This document shows positions 5,526 to 8,729 of a DNA stretch of 8,729 bases, piece after piece. Below the pieces are notes generated by a model. The model did no database searches. It saw only the letters and a list, made by a program, of their open reading frames with translations, and was not told the origin of the DNA. A program made the translations under genes and the position numbers. Origin of the DNA: Candidatus Poseidoniaceae archaeon (GTDB lineage Archaea; Thermoplasmatota; Poseidoniia; Poseidoniales; Poseidoniaceae); the NCBI GenBank assembly GCA_013330765.1, contig DUHU01000127.1, forward strand, positions 1 through 8,729, given 5' to 3'. The number at the start of each line of letters is the position of its first letter. Within the stretch, counting starts at the first letter, position 1.

Positions 5526-6338
5526 ATGGACCTCCTTGGGCACGACTTCCCCTTCCACTCGCAGGCTTTGGCCGGTAAGCGCGCCCTGATCTGCGGGGCA
5601 AGCGAGGGCATCGGCGCAGCCACGGCCCGCATGATGGCCAAAGCGGGTGCCAGCACCGTGGTGGCCGCGAGGTCCATTGAGAAGTTGGACGCCTTGGTGG
5701 AAGACCTGAACGGGCTTGGCCCGGGCCCGCACACGGCGATGGTGTTGGATTTGGAGGATCTCCCTGCCGTGCAAGCGGCCGTGGAGAGCCTGCAGGAAGA
5801 AGGCCCTGTACACGTGCTGGTCAACAACGCAGGTGGCCCACCCGGGGGCGCGCTGATCGACGCTGACGTGGAGGAGTTCATCGCACCGTTCCAACGCCAT
5901 TTGCACGCCGCTCACACCTTGGTCAAGGGCCTCGCGCCCGGGATGGAACAGGCAGGATACGGTCGCATCCTGCAGATCATCTCAACCTCCGTCAAGGAGC
6001 CCATCCCCAACATCGGCGTCTCCAACACGCTGCGCGGCGCCATGGCGTCGTGGGCCAAGACGCTCTCGCGGGAACTTGCCCCCTGCATCACGATCAACAA
6101 CGTGCTTCCCGGGTTCACGGCGACGGGGCGGCTGAGTTCCCTCGCCAACTCCATCCAAGCCAGGACCGGAAAGAGCGCGGAAGACGTCCACCAAGGGTGG
6201 ATGGATCAAGTCCCCATCGACCGCCTCATCGATCCGCTCGAGACCGCCGCCACCCTGACCTACCTCGCCTTGCCCGCTGCAGGTGCCATCCGTGGCGTCA
6301 GCCTCGCCGTGGACGGCGGCAGGCTACGCTCCATCTGA
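5526..6338 (+). CDS. Short-chain dehydrogenase/reductase-family protein with substituted active site
   Basis: A 270-residue Rossmann-fold protein of the classical SDR size. The cofactor site is intact: GASEGIG at 24-30, an Arg after strand 2 (AARS, R49) that suggests NADP(H), LDL at 74-76, and NNAGG at 100-104. The C-terminal DGG (263-265) is also typical. The catalytic tetrad is altered: the usual Ser is present at S153, but 13 residues later, where Tyr of YxxxK belongs, the sequence reads S166-N-T-L-R170, so Tyr is Ser and Lys is Arg. I recall FabG-like relatives with an LSNxxR motif at this position, so this is probably a subfamily trait and not decay; the reading frame is otherwise intact. 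It may bind NADP(H) with different chemistry or act as a non-catalytic partner. Family annotation as 3-oxoacyl-ACP reductase would be unsafe. ATG 5526 is preceded by AAGGG at a 6-base spacing. Confidence 0.9.
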   Translation: MDLLGHDFPFHSQALAGKRALICGASEGIGAATARMMAKAGASTVVAARSIEKLDALVEDLNGLGPGPHTAMVLDLEDLPAVQAAVESLQEEGPVHVLVNNAGGPPGGALIDADVEEFIAPFQRHLHAAHTLVKGLAPGMEQAGYGRILQIISTSVKEPIPNIGVSNTLRGAMASWAKTLSRELAPCITINNVLPGFTATGRLSSLANSIQARTGKSAEDVHQGWMDQVPIDRLIDPLETAATLTYLALPAAGAIRGVSLAVDGGRLRSI

Positions 6339-6341
6339 AGC

Positions 6342-6360
6342 GGTGCGTTCAAACGCCACC
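6342..6360 (+). repeat. Bulged hairpin between SDR and TPR genes
   Basis: GGTG-CGTT (6342-6349) pairs with AACG-C-CACC (6352-6360): eight pairs with a single bulged C. The core GCGT-TCAA-ACGC has a TCAA loop. It starts three bases after the SDR stop and ends just before the purine-rich ribosome binding region of the next gene. No T-tract follows. Confidence 0.55.
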
Positions 6361-6376
6361 GTCGGAGCCGGAAGGC

Positions 6377-7204
6377 ATGGACGGCGAGGTCACCACCGAA
6401 CAGGCACGAGAACTGCTCGATGCCTTGGTGGAAGGCGGTGGCATGAAGCACATCGACACGCCGTTGGCCCTCCGCCTGATCCCTTTGGCGGATGAAGTCG
6501 GCCGCACAGATTTGGCGCTTGATCTCATGAACCGGGCCGAAGCCGCGGCCGCCGATGACGTCGAGAAAGGCTGGGTCCGCCTCGAGCAACTTCGACGGGA
6601 CGGAAGCGACATCGACACCGTGCTCGAAATTGCCACTGAGATGGAAATCCATGAGAAAGGCGCCCGGTTGGCGGCCGCTGCCTTGCACCACGCCGCGTTG
6701 CTTCATCATGCCAAGGACTCATGGGAAGAAGCCCACGCCTTGGTCAACCGATCCCTTCGGCTGAGGCAACAAACTGGCGACGAGGAAGGACGGTCCTACG
6801 GCCTGGCCGTACGTGCTTCGTGCGAACGGGCCATGGAACTGATGACCCAAGCCATCGAGACCCAAATGGAACGTCTTGGCGTGCTTGAACGGCTGGACGA
6901 CCAAGAGGGGATCATGGAAACCCTCGCGGATTTGGCGCACCTTCACGCGACCGTCGGCGAGGTGGATTTGGCCAGCGATCACCTCAACCGTTCCTTGGAA
7001 CTTGCCAAGGACATGCGTGACCTTTCGGGCCAACTTGTGGCGGCGTGGGGCTTGGCCGACGTGTCAGAAATCGCCGAGGATTGGTCCAACGCGATGTTGC
7101 ATCTTTCCGACGTCGTTCACGCCTTCATGGCCGTAGGACTGCCCGCTCCTGAACAGGTGCGCGAGCGCATCAAGGCGCTGACGGACCTTGCGGACCGCGC
7201 TTGA
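6377..7204 (+). CDS. TPR-like all-helical protein
   Basis: A 275-residue, acidic, Ala/Leu-rich protein with no signal peptide or membrane segment, so probably cytoplasmic. Repeated antiparallel helix pairs resemble tetratricopeptide repeats: about 97-130 (AAAALHHAALLHHAKDSWEE, then AHALVNRSL), about 177-212 (ETLADLAHLHATVGEVDLAS, then DHLNRSLELA), and about 217-252 (AAWGLADVSEIAEDWSNAML). The spacing and the A/G-Y/L...A...A pattern with NRSL at the end of two repeats support TPR-like scaffolding, but the consensus is loose and the 20-75 region is less regular. Such proteins usually mediate protein-protein contacts; no partner is evident, though the SDR upstream and the monooxygenase downstream are candidates by position. 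ATG 6377 is preceded by GGAG (6364-6367) and GGAAGG (6370-6375). The frame stays open upstream within the SDR gene, but that part is overlap, not homologous sequence. Confidence 0.8.
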   Translation: MDGEVTTEQARELLDALVEGGGMKHIDTPLALRLIPLADEVGRTDLALDLMNRAEAAAADDVEKGWVRLEQLRRDGSDIDTVLEIATEMEIHEKGARLAAAALHHAALLHHAKDSWEEAHALVNRSLRLRQQTGDEEGRSYGLAVRASCERAMELMTQAIETQMERLGVLERLDDQEGIMETLADLAHLHATVGEVDLASDHLNRSLELAKDMRDLSGQLVAAWGLADVSEIAEDWSNAMLHLSDVVHAFMAVGLPAPEQVRERIKALTDLADRA

Positions 7205-7226
7205 CGTGCGTGCATCTCATAGGTTG

Positions 7227-7241
7227 CCGACCGCTGGTCGG
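7227..7241 (+). repeat. Hairpin between TPR and monooxygenase genes
   Basis: CCGACC (7227-7232) and GGTCGG (7236-7241) form a perfect 6-bp stem with a GCT loop. It lies between the TPR stop (7202-7204) and the Shine-Dalgarno of the GTG start at 7255. Its position supports this stretch being a spacer and not coding. Confidence 0.55.
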
Positions 7242-7244
7242 GCC

Positions 7245-7253
7245 GGGTGAGGG
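7245..7253 (+). promoter_or_regulatory. Ribosome binding site deciding the monooxygenase start
   Basis: GGGTGAGGG contains GGTGA (7246-7250), which pairs with the TCACC part of the conserved 16S 3' end and is well placed four bases before GTG 7255. It favours 7255 over the TTG at 7201 or the GTG at 7210. Confidence 0.55.
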
Positions 7254-7254
7254 T

Positions 7255-8517
7255 GTGGACCACGACATCTTCTTCTCCATCTCGCACACCCCGGACCACA
7301 CCGGAACGATGCCCAGCGAGGCCGTGATGTTCGAGCACTACCTCGACCAACTCCGTTTGGCCGACGATTTGGGCTTTGGCGTGGCGTGGGTGGCGCAGGC
7401 CCATCTGTCCACCGAGGTTCAGAAGAGGAACAGCCGCCCTGTCGTGCCGCATTGGCCCGGTGAAGTGGGCCTCTGCACCGACTTTCCACAACTTGCGTTG
7501 GAATCCTTCCGAGCCACGAAGCGAATCGACATGGGCAGCGCTGTCCTGTCCATCCTCGCCTCTGGCGGCCCAATCGCGCAAGCCGAACGCATCGCAAACA
7601 CCCTGACGCACTTGGAACGCATCGACGCTGGGGGCCAACGTCGCCTGCACATCGGCTTTGCATCTGGACGGTTCGAATTCATGGCTCGACCCTACGGCGT
7701 CGATGCCCGAGACGAGGTCGAACGCGCCGCGTGGCCGGCCCTCCGCGGACAGGTCTTCCTTGAGGCAGCCACGGTCTTCCTCCGTCTCCTCAACGGCGAG
7801 ATCGTCAGCAGCAAAGCGGCACGACCGACCGTCTTGGAACGCGGACTCTTCCGCAGCGATGAGGACTGGACGAAGGTCCAGGAGGCGGCGGTTGAGCGCG
7901 ACGGCCTTGACGCGCCCCCCGAGAAGGTTCACATCGCCCCCCGGTACGTCTTTGAGGACCTCTGTATCGTCCCCAGAAACCCACCACGAGAACGCTTGGT
8001 GTTGGTGGCTGGGACCCATGATCCGAAAGCCCAAGTCGAACTCAACGGCTTGGCTCCCGTCCGTGTGTTCAACCTCTCCATCACCTCACCGGAGGTCATC
8101 GAAGCCACGCATGAACGCATGCGCGCTTGCTTTCATCCCGACGGTGGGGCGTGGGAGCGTGGCCACATGCCGCGAACGGTCTTCGTGTTCGTCAACCACG
8201 AGGAGGGATTGGACATGGAGCAGCGAAGGGCCGCCGCTCACCAAGAAGCCGAGGCTGCACTCGCGGCCTACTGGACCGCACTCGAAGGCACCCTCGACCC
8301 GAGCAAAGTCAGCCGTGCCGCGGACAACGCCTTGATCGGCAACGTCGACGACGTGGTCGAACAATTGCTCGAGCGGTTCCATCCAGAGGACCGCGTCATG
8401 GCGTGGTTTGATTTCTTCAACCACGACAGCGAGCGCGTGAAACGCAACATGAGGGCGTACATGAACGAAGTCGTCCCCCGGGTGGAAGCCCGTCTTGCGA
8501 AGGAGGCCAGCGAATGA
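7255..8517 (+). CDS. Luciferase-like flavin (or F420)-dependent monooxygenase/oxidoreductase
   Basis: A 420-residue member of the bacterial luciferase-like TIM-barrel family, whose members oxidise or reduce organic substrates using FMNH2 or F420. Seen in the sequence: first strand HDIFFSIS (3-10); the helix and strand YLDQLRLADDLGFGVAWVAQ (29-48) followed by AHLS; IDMGSAVLSI (91-100); GPIAQAERIANTLTHLERID (105-124), the usual family signature; LHIGFASGRFEF (131-142); RPYGV (145-149); and the C-terminal GNVDDVVEQLLERF (362-375), typical of the GTPEEV-type segment. It exceeds the usual 330-350 residues; the extra lies mostly in 175-260. Cofactor and substrate cannot be decided. I chose GTG 7255 because the first barrel strand follows at once and a GGTGA site precedes it; the frame is open back to a TTG at 7201 that would overlap the TPR stop. 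The stop overlaps the next ATG as ATGA, indicating translational coupling. Confidence 0.88.
   Translation: MDHDIFFSISHTPDHTGTMPSEAVMFEHYLDQLRLADDLGFGVAWVAQAHLSTEVQKRNSRPVVPHWPGEVGLCTDFPQLALESFRATKRIDMGSAVLSILASGGPIAQAERIANTLTHLERIDAGGQRRLHIGFASGRFEFMARPYGVDARDEVERAAWPALRGQVFLEAATVFLRLLNGEIVSSKAARPTVLERGLFRSDEDWTKVQEAAVERDGLDAPPEKVHIAPRYVFEDLCIVPRNPPRERLVLVAGTHDPKAQVELNGLAPVRVFNLSITSPEVIEATHERMRACFHPDGGAWERGHMPRTVFVFVNHEEGLDMEQRRAAAHQEAEAALAAYWTALEGTLDPSKVSRAADNALIGNVDDVVEQLLERFHPEDRVMAWFDFFNHDSERVKRNMRAYMNEVVPRVEARLAKEASE
8500..8506 (+). promoter_or_regulatory. Strong Shine-Dalgarno for the last gene
   Basis: AAGGAGG lies within the end of the monooxygenase gene, seven bases before the ATG at 8514. 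It is the best Shine-Dalgarno match in the window and fixes the start of the overlapping downstream gene. Confidence 0.75.
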
Positions 8518-8729
8518 GCCACGACGGTTCGGCCGTGGCCCCGGGTCTCCCGGGTTCCAACCTTTACCCAAATTCACCGCTGGGTGAACACGTCGAAGGC
8601 GTCCCCACAGGCCGTGACGTGGAGTGGGAACCGCTGGTCGATTACCGGAGGAACGGCGTCTCGGAGACGACGATTCACGGCGCTGTCGCATGGGCGCATG
8701 GAAACGAAGTCATCCATTCATTTGGTGGA
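8514..8729 (+). CDS. Probable L-asparaginase II-family protein, N-terminal fragment
   Basis: The ATG at 8514-8516 overlaps the stop of the monooxygenase gene (ATGA) and follows AAGGAGG at a 7-base spacing. The frame stays open for 72 codons to the window edge. Residues 41-72 (LVDYRRNGVSETTIHGAVAW, then AHGNEVIHSFGG) resemble the opening of the asparaginase II family (Pfam PF06089; Rhizobium etli AnsA type), where R-x-G-x-V-E-x-x-H-x-x-A-V-V...G...GxP precedes an RSxxKP motif. The first 35 residues are a Gly/Pro-rich extension without a signal peptide. If correct, it would hydrolyse asparagine to aspartate and ammonia, or act on a related amide. The key catalytic motifs lie outside the window, so this call rests on a short partial match. 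Tight coupling to the monooxygenase suggests the two are made together. Confidence 0.6.
   Translation, partial: MSHDGSAVAPGLPGSNLYPNSPLGEHVEGVPTGRDVEWEPLVDYRRNGVSETTIHGAVAWAHGNEVIHSFGG

Noticed and set aside
4248..5915. Very long open frame on the minus strand (about 555 codons) opposite the TFB and SDR genes
   Set aside because: It lies antisense to two genes with clear family motifs; its translation is rich in Arg, Val, His and Gln with no recognisable domain, as expected from the complementary frame of GC-rich coding DNA.
6050..6376. N-terminal extension of the TPR protein into the SDR gene
   Set aside because: It is an out-of-frame reading of SDR coding sequence; a Shine-Dalgarno precedes the ATG at 6377 instead.
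7117..8034. Minus-strand open frame opposite the luciferase-like gene
   Set aside because: Antisense to conserved barrel motifs, without family similarity of its own.
1..8729. CRISPR arrays, insertion sequences, tRNA or rRNA genes
   Set aside because: No regularly spaced repeats, transposase-like frames, terminal inverted repeats or tRNA/rRNA-like conserved sequence were seen on either strand; a covariance-model scan would be decisive.

Overview
This GC-rich window reads as a piece of archaeal chromosome. The diagnostic genes are a TFIIB-family transcription factor with a clear zinc ribbon (4335-5501) and an archaeal/eukaryal-type aspartyl-tRNA synthetase that lacks the bacterial GAD insertion (2001-3410). 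A textbook archaeal TATA element lies upstream of the TFB gene. Alongside these sit bacterial-looking metabolic genes: a bacterial-type S-adenosylmethionine synthetase, an SDR, a luciferase-like monooxygenase and a probable asparaginase II. A GC-rich archaeon with many bacterial-type enzymes and a secreted beta-sandwich protein would fit the Thermoplasmatota, for example Marine Group II-like lineages. That placement is an inference.

Layout. Two genes on the minus strand occupy 1-1903: the N-terminal part of a secreted protein with a signal peptide (running off the left edge) and, upstream of it, metK. A short divergent intergenic region (1904-2000) separates metK from aspS on the plus strand. 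aspS is followed after 38 bases by an alpha/beta hydrolase with an HGGFW oxyanion-hole motif (3449-4216). A 118-base gap with tandem TTAAAT elements then leads into a plus-strand cluster: TFB, an SDR whose catalytic Tyr and Lys are replaced, a TPR-like helical protein, a luciferase-like monooxygenase, and the beginning of a probable L-asparaginase II joined by an ATGA overlap. The gaps in this cluster are 24, 38 and 50 bases, so it is probably one transcription unit driven from the promoter near 4250.

Function. metK and aspS are housekeeping (SAM synthesis, Asp-tRNA charging). The TFB heads a group of catabolic or redox-looking genes, which raises the possibility that this divergent, extended TFB is a specialised factor. 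Nothing seen shows a shared pathway for the SDR, TPR, monooxygenase and asparaginase-like genes.

The most distinctive unexplained structure is that nearly every gene junction contains a compact inverted repeat close to the stop codon or just before the next ribosome binding site. No RNA genes, mobile elements or CRISPR arrays were seen, and no gene-free stretch exceeds 120 bases.
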